Shown one piece after another: positions 39,901 through 44,705 of a DNA stretch of 64,000 bases. A model generated the notes under the pieces. It searched no databases. It worked only from the letters and a program-made list of their open reading frames with translations, and had not been told where the DNA came from. How positions within the stretch are numbered: position 1 is the stretch's first letter; each line of letters opens with the position of its first letter. The DNA is taken from NCBI RefSeq assembly GCF_037392515.1, contig NC_090295.1, forward strand, positions 20,166,001 to 20,230,000, in the 5' to 3' direction. The position numbers were made by a program, and so were the translations under genes. Source of the stretch: Haliotis asinina. Lineage: Eukaryota; Mollusca; Gastropoda; Lepetellida; Haliotidae.

Positions 39901-42900
39901 CAGATGAGGGCAATGAGGGATGCGATGCCATGTGTCAATGAAGTCAGTGAGCCTGACCACCCAGTCCTGTTCGTCGCCTTTTTATGACAAGAATGGGTTA
40001 CTGTTCATCAGTTTTGACTGATTCATAAAACAAGATGGCTGACCTTACAAACTCCTCCTCAGGGATGGGTGGGTCCCAGAGTTTGGGGAGATTGAGTTGT
40101 ATTATCTGCAGCAGGGCATGTACCCCCATCTCTCGTTCCCGCTCCCAGTCAATACCTGTTTCCACGCGCTTCTTCTGGGACTTTCGACCCTGGTGACAAA
40201 ATACAAGATAGGCATGCATTAAATACCTCAATTAAAATGTTCAACTTTTATTTATCAAATCACAAAGCATAATACAACCTAGATTTCAATCCTCATCTTG
40301 TTTGTTTGTTATTGAATGCCCCACTCAGCACTATTCCTGGTATATGGTGGCGCCCTGTAAATACTTCCACTGATCAACATCATGAGGATGGATCTACACA
40401 ACTTTGGTACTCAGGAATTAGTTTTCACACTAGAGTGGGGTAAAGACTTCAACCGTAAACACTGTATTCGTTGGTTTCACCTTAATTTTCGACTCGCTAT
40501 GAGCACTATTCTATTTCCGGTTTGGTGATATGCTTTACCAACACTGTGAATTCAATCTAAATAAAAACTGTTATGAAGATCATTTACAGGTGGCAACTGT
40601 ACATACATCCATTTGCCTCTGATTTTCAATAATTTATGTCCTATTTTTGTTACAACTGCATAAAAAATCTTGTGTCTTCTAGTTTTGGGAAGGGGATGCG
40701 CAGGGGTGGATGGTGGTCGTGGTGAGGTGTTTATACAAAACTTGGTTCATATTTATTAAGCTATTTGAATGAATTGAGATCACTTGCACCCAATGCACAG
40801 TGAGTAAAAAATTACCATATCTTTCAGTAAGACATTATCCTTCTGGGACCCAGTCCCTGGGCCCTTGTTTCCACACTATGACCCACACAGAATAAGTATT
40901 TGTATACGGTTGTAACCATGGTAATTCTTGTATCTGAATGATTCCCAAACTGTTTACCTTAGTGACGTTGACTTGTACAGCATTTGCTTTGTGGAAGTCA
41001 GTCTCAAACATCTCAATGAACTGACACAGAAGGTACACGGTCATCTTGACCAGATTCAGGTTGCGGGCACGTGTGTTGGGGTCAATACCGGTCTCTTCCA
41101 CCACACTGGACAGCTGACTTGCTACACCCCGAGAAGCTTCAAAAGGACATGATTTGGGTAAATATATCTCTGTTTCAAGTGAGGATACCAAGTTACTTTT
41201 TTATGAGTGAGAGAGTGAGTTCAGTTTTACACCACACTCTTCAATATTCAAGCTTTAGTAAATAATCGAGTCTGAACCAGACAGTCCAGTGATCAATAGC
41301 ATGAACATCGATCTACGGAACATACAATGACGTGTCAAACCCAGTCAGCAAGTCTGACCACCCAATCCTGTTAGTCACCTACTATGACAAGCATGGGTCA
41401 CTGGAGATCAGGGTCTCCAGTTACATGAAAATGGGTTAAAATTTTTCAATCAAAGGTAAGTGCAGCTAGGGCTGGATTTATGGAATAAGAATAGTATACA
41501 TTAGCTGCAACTTAAGGTAGTGAGTGAGCAAGTTTCATTTTACCATGTTTTTAGCATTGTTCCAGCAATATGATAACGGGGTACACCAGAAATGGGCTTC
41601 ACACATTGTACCCATTTGGGGAAGTGAACCTGGGTCTTCAGCATGACGAGCAAATGATTTATCTACTAGGTTACCCCACTGCCCACCTAACGTAATGACC
41701 TTGTTGAACCAGACCAATATGAGCTGCACCTGCTATTCAAAATAAAATAATATACAATGCTTGAGTCTGGGTATCAGTGTTTTAGAACATCAATTCAACA
41801 ACATTATTCTGGGTGTGACAATTTCATTTGTATTTTGCTTTATAGTAAACTCACATGTTACAAGAGCAAAATATCTGCGTGCAAGTTTAAATATGACTGG
41901 TCAATAAGACTGATGTATGAGTCACACAATCTGTAATAGGCACTGACCCGTGAAGGTCCGGGATAGAATAGGCCTTCAGCAACCCATGCTTGCCATAAAA
42001 ATGTGACTATGCTTGTCGTAAGAGGCGACTAACAGGATCGGGTGGTCAGGATTGCTGACTTGGTTGGCACATGTCACCAGTTCCCAAATGCACAGATTGA
42101 TGCTCATACTGTTGATCACTGGATTGTCTGGTCCAGACTCAATTATTTACAGACCGCTGTCATATAACTGGAATATTGCTGAGTACAGCGTAAAACTAAA
42201 CTCACTCACTGTAAAACTAATAGGCACTGGTGGAATACTGATCCAGCCATGAAATTCCAGCATGGTTCTCTTAGGATGGAAACATATTTTACAGTCTGTT
42301 AGCTTCCTAGCTTTGGGAAGATGTTCAAGTGTGATTTGGCATGTTTGTTGTTGTAATTAAAGCCACACTTAGTAATATTCCAGCAGTGTGATGGAAGTCT
42401 GTACATAAACAAGTTTGGAGAGACAACCCAGTGATCAACATAGTGAGCAGCAATGTACACAGTTGGGATACGAGACAGGTGCCAACAAAATCAGCAAACA
42501 TGACCACCCAGTTGTGTTAATCACCTCTTAGGAATGGCATGGATTGGTGAAGGTCAATCCCAACAGGATCTTCAGGAGTCCAAACAACTGTGGACAACAC
42601 ATACTCACCTTTCAACAAGCAGTCCCATGTTTCCTCCTTCACTGCAGCATCAAGATCCCTCTGAAGACTAGAAAATACAGCAGCTGATAACTATATGCAG
42701 TTTTAACTCAAGCTCAAATATACATAAAACACATGGACTATGAGTAATTCTTTCCCAAAATGTTGACGAAAATGATATATAGGAATTGGAAATGAAGTTG
42801 TGATTTGCCAACATGTTTTGAAGATTTGGTTTAATGAATGGAATTATTATATTTGCTAAGTTTACAGAACGGAAAGACATCTTACCATCCTCAATGATGG

Positions 42901-44087
42901 GAACATTCAACAAAACTGACAGACTGGAAAGAGACAAACTGACATCATATTGTATTTGTTAAGTAGTAGAACTGAATACCAACCACAAGATGCTGAAGAG
43001 TGAGTCGAAATTATCGATGACAGCAAAAGAGTTGGACCGAATTGCATATTTAAAATCTGAAATTTATAGAAAAATATACATATATATCAAGTGTACAAAT
43101 AACTTGGCTCTTGAAATTGACTTCAACTAATTCACAATGAAACTGAAACCAATACACAGTGAAGAGTCGATACTAACTGTTGCACGTGTTTCTGGTTCAT
43201 ATACATTATTACATTAGACTACATCTGCCGTATTTGAACAAGCTATTGTTGGAACTATCTTTTTACTTTCAACTTAAAAGGTCATTTCATCAGGTTCCAG
43301 ATTATACTTCAAGTATAACATGTTGTAATTTGTCTTAGGTATTGAAAGTTTTCTTTGGGTGTTTAACATACATGTATGTCAGCTGAGTATTTTCAAAAGA
43401 GAGAAGACATTTCAAATGCATTTTGTACAAGTGCCACCATGACATCACATGTTGCAACAGAGATGTCACAGTTTCATGACTTTTAATATATGATACATAA
43501 TCATGCCAACAAAATATTTAGAGCAGTATTCACTAATGTATATTTCATGTGTGTGTGATGCTTTTATTTGATCAGTAAACATAAAACATGATAAAGATAT
43601 TCTGGCACATCACCTGAAAAGCCAAAAGATTCAGTGTTGAGACATTTGAGGTTTTTTCTGTGTGTGATCATCCTTTCTCTCATCTCTACGTGACTTATAG
43701 ATAATGCCACATCAATCTAACTGGTTTCTATCAGATATGGTAATTCAAATCCTTGTCTCGCCAGATTTGTTGGGATTAATTATGTAACACAGACACGTAA
43801 CATTAGGTAACATTATGTTACCTCACTCTCAAACATCCTGACCTACCAGTCGCTCAACCTTCAAACTCATTGGATAACAATTTCCTTGATATCAGTGCTG
43901 TTTATTCTACAACCCAACAGTAATATTCAAATCTCCCATCGCAGTAGCGTAGGGTGTCCGAGGGCTACATACCTTGAACAGCGCCCTGAACTAGTCTGTG
44001 TGTCAGAATCTCTTCCACGGAGTATTGGTTCACACTTGTTTTGGTTAGCAGGTCGTCTCGGGACACGGGGATTTGGAATTCAAACAT
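9933..44087 (-). CDS. NCAPD2: Condensin complex subunit 1 (condensin I subunit D2), complete, 33 coding exons
   Basis: HEAT-repeat subunit of condensin I, which compacts mitotic chromosomes. Coding exons in transcript order: 44,087-43,973; 43,056-42,984; 42,667-42,609; 41,136-40,958; 40,189-40,044; 39,730-39,609; 39,175-39,052; 38,367-38,220; 37,726-37,604; 37,043-36,969; 36,728-36,594; 36,134-36,041; 35,603-35,462; 34,107-33,892; 33,103-33,039; 32,357-32,257; 31,278-31,025; 27,186-27,102; 26,586-26,450; 25,683-25,551; 25,312-25,228; 24,859-24,701; 24,074-23,863; 23,452-23,335; 23,020-22,897; 22,319-22,164; 21,521-21,344; 13,239-13,145; 13,029-12,949; 12,196-12,013; 11,380-11,236; 11,024-10,869; 10,066-9,933. 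Every junction is GT-AG and all phases join: 4,353 nt, 1,450 residues plus stop, close to the roughly 1,400 of vertebrate NCAPD2. The start MFEFQIPV, the EEEFV..CYKLLENP block and the HEAT core VRKNTLQVLTHLILNDMVKV (about residue 1,140) are family signatures. Residues about 490-584 form an acidic Q/E/D-rich linker. The tail (about 1,306-1,450) is basic with CDK-type TPxK/R motifs. Confidence 0.95.
10201..10785. repeat. Imperfect tandem duplication, 390-bp offset
   Basis: In the last NCAPD2 intron, 'tgctattgatcactggattg' occurs at 10,201 and 10,591. The following 195 bp or so match with small differences through 'tgacatacttttgacaatca'. Both copies carry a SINE family 1 3' end, so a segment including a SINE was duplicated. 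Confidence 0.8.
11575..11940 (-). repeat. SINE family 1 copy split by unrelated sequence
   Basis: 'ctgcactcagcagtatcac' and 'agctatatggtggcagtctg' at 11,580-11,625 and the distal 'gtcaaccaagtcagctagcc' at 11,858 are in family order but separated by about 150 bp of other sequence. Confidence 0.55.
13246..13452 (-). repeat. SINE family 1 copy, well preserved
   Basis: It begins with GTGAGTGAGTGAG, then 'agttttacgccacacacagc', 'ggcggcagtctgtaaataat' and 'catgggttgctgaaggccta'. It starts 7 bp outside the acceptor side of NCAPD2 exon 28 (13,145-13,239). Confidence 0.85.
13465..13491 (+). repeat. Displaced terminus of the long-TIR element split by the DIRS insertion
   Basis: The sequence here, 'ttttctgaataaaattgata', is the same as the outer end of the long-TIR copy at about 30,340. 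The rest of this copy resumes at 19,743, on the other side of the DIRS element. Confidence 0.7.
13531..13706 (+). repeat. DIRS inverted terminal repeat, left
   Basis: Exact complement, as far as I can read, of 19,561-19,736. It contains 'cataggtcttatgcatatta' and the CG-rich block CACTCGCGCGAGAGCGCAG. Confidence 0.93.
13773..13858. repeat. DIRS internal complementary region
   Basis: The first part (13,773 to about 13,820, 'cctatggtaaggtaagtatt' onward) complements the left end at 13,499-13,545. The second part (about 13,818-13,858, 'aaatttttaacttaccttac' onward) complements the right end at about 19,705-19,745. The two abut at an A/T run. Confidence 0.9.
14075..15730 (-). CDS. DIRS tyrosine recombinase (integrase)
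   Basis: A 551-codon frame. The C-terminal two-thirds is a tyrosine recombinase: ARVSEIHAL around 14,655-14,680 supplies the first catalytic Arg; HEIR (14,268-14,279) is the HxxR box; FWRSSTVFASHYLRD carries the His/Trp and the nucleophile Tyr (codon 14,168-14,170). All expected catalytic positions are present. The enzyme would integrate the circular DNA intermediate without making a target duplication. The first 200 codons overlap, in another frame, the end of the RT/RNase H reading frame, so the true start is probably internal; MGHLQRALKAKG is one candidate. Such overlap is usual in DIRS elements. Confidence 0.9.
   Translation of the reverse strand: MGDSQSGYNQVQTTSGPDVPVSGSGRQQRHRDRGSSHSRLQKHSGRRPVAPRQTIPDGVDASSGRISPDLLATRETTGRSFCHQFQSPVTNVRISRAGSTGVGSRRDVSIMGRTGRICVPSSNSSLGCNRQDQTDAEPPTAFGRTLVASQIVVSRSSTARQRRPLQTSRVVASASTSTQSTAASGSTAIPSSRMGHLQRALKAKGYSAHVANVIARAHRVSTRSLYDDKWRSFENFCARRSQDPMAASPQFVAQFLLYLRNSRHLKGSTLGTYLSALNSVLAIKSDSQISKIPELIALLKAFKLEDQKTKFRPPAWDLNVVLQHLRGPPYEPLEEASFEHLSKKTVFLLSLATAARVSEIHALDVTQIRFEQSRHGRAHLGLLWDFVAKNQLPGQPNRLFSIPPLSTILGHHDLEEELLCPVRALRCYIKRSASRRRSRKRLFIPFAVSCKGEVNRNTIALWLRSTILAAYDDKHLPHPVASNPHEIRALASTMALHRNCTVPQIMEGCFWRSSTVFASHYLRDLAVEDVEGLQSFGPLVVAQQLTRPSAH
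15127..15765 (-). pseudogene. Displaced C-terminal part of DIRS RNase H
   Basis: A different minus frame contains the rest of the RNase H domain (NSTVVWVIHNQG, then ILADALSR with the last conserved Asp) and a following region of DIRS type (LVDLFATSFNHQLP, PWWPARSWFPDL). It is out of frame with 15,753-18,383 near 15,760, consistent with a one-base indel or, less likely, a programmed shift. The same bases also encode the N-terminal extension of the recombinase frame. Confidence 0.75.
15753..18383 (-). CDS. DIRS Gag-like/reverse transcriptase/RNase H polyprotein with N-terminal RS domain
   Basis: An 876-codon frame. Residues about 25-95 are very rich in Arg-Ser dipeptides (SRRRSRSRSPKGRR and similar), like SR splicing factors. 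Residues about 100-420 are Gag-like with no named domain. RT follows, with FYSPIFLIPKKG, the DLQDAYLHVPV block (first catalytic Asp) and the YIDD active site at 16,398-16,409. RNase H starts with ELFVDAS and has the LEMQAV Glu. The frame stops at TAG 15,753-15,755, before the last RNase H blocks, which appear in a different frame at 15,127-15,765. The start ATG (18,381-18,383) overlaps the end of the upstream ORF by 20 bp. Confidence 0.9.
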   Translation of the reverse strand: MSHTLTKEEMLQRQLDEERARRLEAERSRRRSRSRSPKGRRSRSPHRSRRRRSRSVSRSPRRSLEEDSRTRSRRRVRSRSRSPRRLSRSQRSRSPEPLRTSGKEFNTKNSASNSSQRRESTSISWECPDYEEEPGNVGDSDGTYLPLTAVFEWIADRLPDCPSPSSDSNNPASIHLTPELLIPPHPMVADAITLLDSDFAKLSLNPTIKASKSKKSDYKVHSLDFADNGAALDDSIKRLSSSTPSSYRVQDSKLAAVDTELKRMLKPISALASATSAAALDLSEDNASRVDHLTTIFAWQGRVLHDLLGHLRAALAMTTTMRRSGFLDACSWQEEFKRQLLRAPFTSKFLFDEKIPSVYKQHAELTNTEVALSTFMAEPGVMPRKDMYPGESRSVPRLGGDEVVPKTQMSSASLKNVAGMPQLRPVEVGASVPTPAAEAMDYYDWDHPPPVVPVHPTPVGGRLGIFWANWTFLEDPFVCKILRAGYKLPLARAPPLTTTPLSRGYSIDQQVLILENINILLTKHAIEIVSEPHLSPGFYSPIFLIPKKGSTKMRMIHNMATFNNLYLAEPPHFRMTSLDQIRAKLSPGAWMASLDLQDAYLHVPVFPRHRKFLRFIFNGVHYQWRVLPFGISTAPWLFTRVTLPVTRFLHLRGIDFDPYIDDCFLNHCNPQLLRKQLDFSTRLLQQLGWIINFEKSQLKPTQELTFIGGLFLTRLNLVRVPPDRWQKILAFTDRALSLPLTLREWQSLLGLLTSAQDLTLRGRLMLRPLQRFLLPFIRENDLQSSFLLPPHLHQYLRWWTVEWNVCAGVCLTNFNHDHELFVDASLLGWGAHLNGQTTSGLWSDAEKEWHINSLEMQAVILAVRHWLPVLTDTNSW
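18364..19089 (-). CDS. DIRS first ORF, Gag-like with Cys-rich N terminus
   Basis: 241 codons. Near the N terminus paired cysteines (CTVCKG, CPDC, CLHC) with a nearby His suggest zinc binding. The C-terminal half is Pro/Ala-rich with short repeats of the PAPLPV and PAPIPT kind. It sits upstream of the RT ORF and overlaps it by 20 bp. A nucleic-acid-binding structural role is inferred from position and the Cys pairs; I know no named domain for it. Confidence 0.7.
   Translation of the reverse strand: MSSSRGFLSVTVLCMTRHYCTVCKGQKSAKDPHPWCPDCASAVCSIDSRCLHCQALSLTDFKTFLAVRRKRFTQRKRRMSSPASSLGSLPDDQDLPPPSIPLSTPSVERSSITPARSSPEPTRSDAFVDLSHPDALSHPEVQRLLRSLLTPGAAVLPTSVSTPLPTTAPRLTPAPLPVPAPLPVPAPLPVPAPLFTSAPVFSSALIPTPAPIPTPAPVPTPAPPCSYNYVLSDPQSVSYAD
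19561..19736 (-). repeat. DIRS inverted terminal repeat, right
   Basis: Partner of 13,531-13,706. It starts GGTAAAAGTGAATTTTGG and ends CCTATGGTAAGGTAAGT. Confidence 0.93.
19743..21115. mobile_element. Non-autonomous element with long terminal inverted repeats, interrupted by DIRS
   Basis: The left TIR (about 19,745-19,865, 'acttatcctgactcatgctt' onward) is complementary to the right TIR (about 20,985-21,108): both include 'ctatgcaaagatagtggaac' or its near-match and 'ttgaaatcccttgaagtg'. The interior, about 1.1 kb, contains two diverged tandem segments (about 20,135-20,340 and 20,430-20,640, both with 'gatgcagacgacgaata'-like and 'ttgcagatgtagtgg'-like blocks). No transposase is recognised, and short frames on both strands lack domains. 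Further members lie at 30,335-30,600, 58,085-58,310 and 59,185-59,430. The superfamily is unknown. Confidence 0.75.
22531..22590. repeat. (GTGA)n microsatellite
   Basis: About 14 uninterrupted GTGA units in the intron between NCAPD2 exons 25 and 26. The same tetramer ends the SINEs of this genome, so it may be a SINE tail. Confidence 0.95.
22755..22860 (-). repeat. SINE family 2 fragment
   Basis: 'tggttttatgctgtttttag' and 'caatattccagcaagg' followed by 'gtgcccatatagggaatca', as in the other reverse copies of the tRNA-like SINE. Confidence 0.6.
23540..23690 (+). repeat. SINE family 1, distal part
   Basis: 'gctcatgatgtcaatcactg', 'gattatttacagacaaccat' and 'tggtatattgctgaatgcgg', diverged. 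Confidence 0.65.
24120..24630. repeat. Intronic minisatellite with about 35-bp and shorter sub-units
   Basis: Many copies of 'tgtactgatggacaggtgag' plus 'caagtagatggatgag', with sub-units dropped in places, lie between NCAPD2 exons 22 and 23. All three minus frames are open across much of it, giving spurious Thr/Pro/Ser/His/Gln-rich frames of up to 212 codons. These have no splice or homology support. Confidence 0.93.
25365..25550 (-). repeat. Array derived from NCAPD2 exon 20 end and its 5' splice site
   Basis: Directly downstream (in the gene's sense) of exon 20, copies of the exon end recur at about 25,503, 25,463, 25,411 and, partially, 25,365. On the plus strand each has 'cttcttgacagacaccag' or a variant and most have 'attgtcttacacctaac', the complement of the donor and its flank. 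Spacing is about 40-52 bp. Confidence 0.8.
25915..26040 (-). repeat. SINE family 2 copy, diverged
   Basis: 'caacattccagcaatataaa', 'tctcacatattgcacccacg' and 'gaatgctttaaccaccaggt' in the order of the reverse tRNA-like SINE. Confidence 0.55.
27858..29369 (-). pseudogene. Remnants of DIRS recombinase, RNase H and Gag-like coding region
   Basis: 27,858-28,268 matches the recombinase (WDFVAKNQSPGQ, PMRALRMYITK), with an overlapping frame to 28,591. 28,566-28,811 matches the post-RNase H region (PWWPTRTWFPDL). 29,007-29,369 matches the Gag-like part (HSMIANAFAFLDANFA, SHKGDYKIQSFDFANGGA). Frames are broken several times. About 1.3 kb of RT present in the first copy is absent between about 28,950 and 29,050. 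Confidence 0.85.
30335..30600. mobile_element. Short member of the long-TIR family, nested in DIRS copy 2
   Basis: The left end 'ttgatattttatacttatcc' is followed by 'catgcttaattgcttatctc'. The right end has the complement 'gagataagcaattaagcatg' at about 30,560-30,582. The TIR body matches the element at 19,743 ('aatacttgaaatcccttgaa'). Confidence 0.8.
31640..31760 (+). repeat. SINE family 2 (tRNA-like) copy
   Basis: It contains a box B-like GGGTTTGATTCCCCA preceded by 'gttcgctcatcacactgaag' and followed by 'acatgggtacaatatgtg'. Confidence 0.75.
31840..32010 (-). repeat. SINE family 2 copy
   Basis: 'tttagcataatttcagcaat', 'gggtgacaccagaaatgggc' and 'gttgtacccatatagggaat': the reverse of the family 2 distal region. 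Confidence 0.75.
32358..33038. other. NCAPD2 intron without recognisable content
   Basis: AT-rich intron between exons 15 and 16. I see no repeat family or exon in it. Confidence 0.5.
33405..33690 (+). repeat. SINE family 1, nearly full-length copy
   Basis: It starts 'gagcccgtgaaggtcccgag', then 'aggccttcagcaacccatgc', 'gtaagaggcgactaacagga' and 'gtcactggattgtctggtcc', and ends 'tggaatattgctgagaggcg' plus a CTCACTCACTC tail. It defines the family together with 41,945-42,215. Confidence 0.9.
34550..35461 (-). repeat. 37-bp array derived from NCAPD2 exon 13 end and its 5' splice site
   Basis: From 35,160 to 35,461 there are eight 37-bp units of the type CTCACCTGGCAACAGTGATG + 'tcctcctgacatatgag' (plus strand), continuous with exon 13, whose end and donor make the ninth. 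A block of more diverged units at about 34,550-34,658 is separated from it by an inserted element. On the minus strand each unit carries GTTGCCAG followed by GTGAGC, a complete donor consensus. Since 37 is not a multiple of three, use of outer donors would change frame; the first extension already meets TGA. Confidence 0.93.
34661..35152. mobile_element. TA-flanked MITE-like insertion splitting the exon 13 array
   Basis: A 492-bp insertion with ends CACTCTTGAAAAAAGTGGAT and, complemented, CCCTTCACAAAAAAGTAGGG, flanked by TA on both sides (34,659-34,660 and 35,153-35,154). Outside the TAs the 37-bp array resumes. TA duplication and similar short inverted ends suggest a Tc1/mariner-type non-autonomous element. 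No transposase was seen. Confidence 0.55.
35604..36040. other. NCAPD2 intron, nothing recognised
   Basis: AT-rich intron between exons 12 and 13, without a repeat family that I can name. Confidence 0.5.
37074..37113. repeat. (GTGA)n(GA)n microsatellite
   Basis: Four to five GTGA units running into 'agagagagagagagaga' in an NCAPD2 intron. Confidence 0.9.
37410..37545 (-). repeat. SINE family 1 fragment
   Basis: 'taacactcagcattattcta', 'gctatgcagcagtcagagat' and 'gaccatccaatcctgttacc', diverged. Confidence 0.55.
38075..38175. repeat. Palindromic hairpin repeat
   Basis: The left arm 'gttttacaaagctatcatag' 'tgctac' pairs with the right arm 'ggcactatgacagctgtgtg' 'aaac'. Same design as the hairpins near 5,745 and 62,012. 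Confidence 0.65.
38368..39051. other. NCAPD2 intron, nothing recognised
   Basis: Intron between exons 7 and 8 in transcript order. Unique-looking AT-rich sequence without a recognisable repeat. Confidence 0.5.
39253..39431. repeat. 22-bp intronic tandem array
   Basis: Eight units of the type 'agggcaatacagagtcactt' 'tc', some 20 bp long, lie between NCAPD2 exons 6 and 7. No similarity to the neighbouring splice junctions was seen. Confidence 0.9.
39895..40010 (-). repeat. SINE family 1, fragment
   Basis: 'gccatgtgtcaatgaagtca', 'gtgagcctgaccacccagtc' and 'ttatgacaagaatgggttac'. It ends about 35 bp from NCAPD2 exon 5. Confidence 0.65.
40305..40415 (-). repeat. SINE family 1, 3' part
   Basis: 'ttgaatgccccactcagcac', 'tggtatatggtggcgccctg' and 'ccactgatcaacatcatgag'. 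Confidence 0.6.
41205..41425 (-). repeat. SINE family 1 copy
   Basis: It starts 'gagtgagagagtgagttcag', then 'ttttacaccacactcttcaa', 'aataatcgagtctgaaccag' and 'cccaatcctgttagtcacct'. Confidence 0.8.
41520..41690 (-). repeat. SINE family 2 copy
   Basis: 'gtgagtgagcaagtttcatt', 'ttagcattgttccagcaata', 'acaccagaaatgggcttcac', then a box B-like complement within 'aagtgaacctgggtcttcag'. Confidence 0.8.
41945..42215 (+). repeat. SINE family 1, nearly full-length copy
   Basis: 'acccgtgaaggtccgggata', 'ggccttcagcaacccatgct', 'gttgatcactggattgtctg' and 'tggaatattgctgagtacag', ending 'taaaactaaactcactcact'. Confidence 0.9.
42350..42575 (-). repeat. SINE family 1 copy, diverged
   Basis: 'aaagccacacttagtaatat' 'tccagcagtgtgatggaagt', then 'cccagtgatcaacatagtga' and 'gttgtgttaatcacctctta'. 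Confidence 0.65.
43057..43972. other. First coding intron of NCAPD2, nothing recognised
   Basis: AT-rich, single-copy appearance within this window. No SINE or array was found. Confidence 0.5.
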
Positions 44088-44705
44088 CTTGTAATTTGCC
44101 GCCTGGAACAAGGTAAAAGGAATGTAATTATCAATCTACTACCAATGGCATCAAGAGAAAAACAGTACAGAAAAGCAAAACTGTACTGATCATATTGCAT
44201 ATCCTGACATTGTTTATTTGGCCTACACAGAAAATATGAGAACAGTGTCAAATTTGTTAAAACAGTCACACGACCAATCAACAAAGATAAAGAGACAAAT
44301 GATTTGCATTACTATCTTAAATGTGCAATTACATCGGTGCATCTAAAATGCGGCGATAGTATTCCACGGTTCGGTATTTACAAAAAAGTTGAGAATCATT
44401 GTACCTTCCGGGTTTGAAAAGTGCGCCTGCGAGTGTCAGCGCACGAAGATGGCCAATCAGATTTTCCTAAATTCTGGAAGTGCGGAGAGGTTAAAATAAT
44501 CACATTACTAAGCAAGTAAATGCTTTGACGGATATTTTTGCATGGTATTTATAAATGAAATGACAACTTGGAAATAAGCGGGCACAATTGTAATAAAAAA
44601 TTCAGTTTATTTTCAACCAACTGGCGAATTCCCCGTCCGTTTCTGTTGTCCGACCGGATACTCTCGTGTCGAACGCACCGGGAGAATGTGAAAGTTTTAA
44701 GAATA
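44088..44705. promoter_or_regulatory. Bidirectional promoter region NCAPD2 / POM121
   Basis: Only 618 bp separate the two start codons. Within 44,400-44,460 lie an ETS-like CTTCCGG (44,405-44,411), a CHR-like TTTGAA (44,413-44,418), a GC-rich GTGCGCCTGC, a YY1-like AAGATGGC (44,446-44,453) and a CCAAT box (44,453-44,457). Spaced CCAAT and CHR motifs are typical of mitotic genes repressed by the DREAM complex. No TATA box stands out. An acceptor-like TTCCAG ends at 44,103 on the NCAPD2 strand, so its 5' UTR may be spliced. Hexamers of this kind also occur by chance; the motif reading is inference. Confidence 0.6.

Noticed and set aside
42886..42923. A 38-bp exon-like segment of NCAPD2 with good acceptor and donor (LSVLLNVPIIEDG)
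   Set aside because: Including it breaks the phase into the next exon, whereas joining 42,984 directly to 42,667 keeps phase and gives the expected spacing to the conserved VKEETWDCLLK block. It may be a cryptic exon but not part of the main product.
44568..44705. N-terminal extension of POM121 upstream of ATG 44,706
   Set aside because: The extended frame begins with TTG, has no ATG before 44,706 and shows no family similarity; ATG 44,706 fits the membrane anchor.
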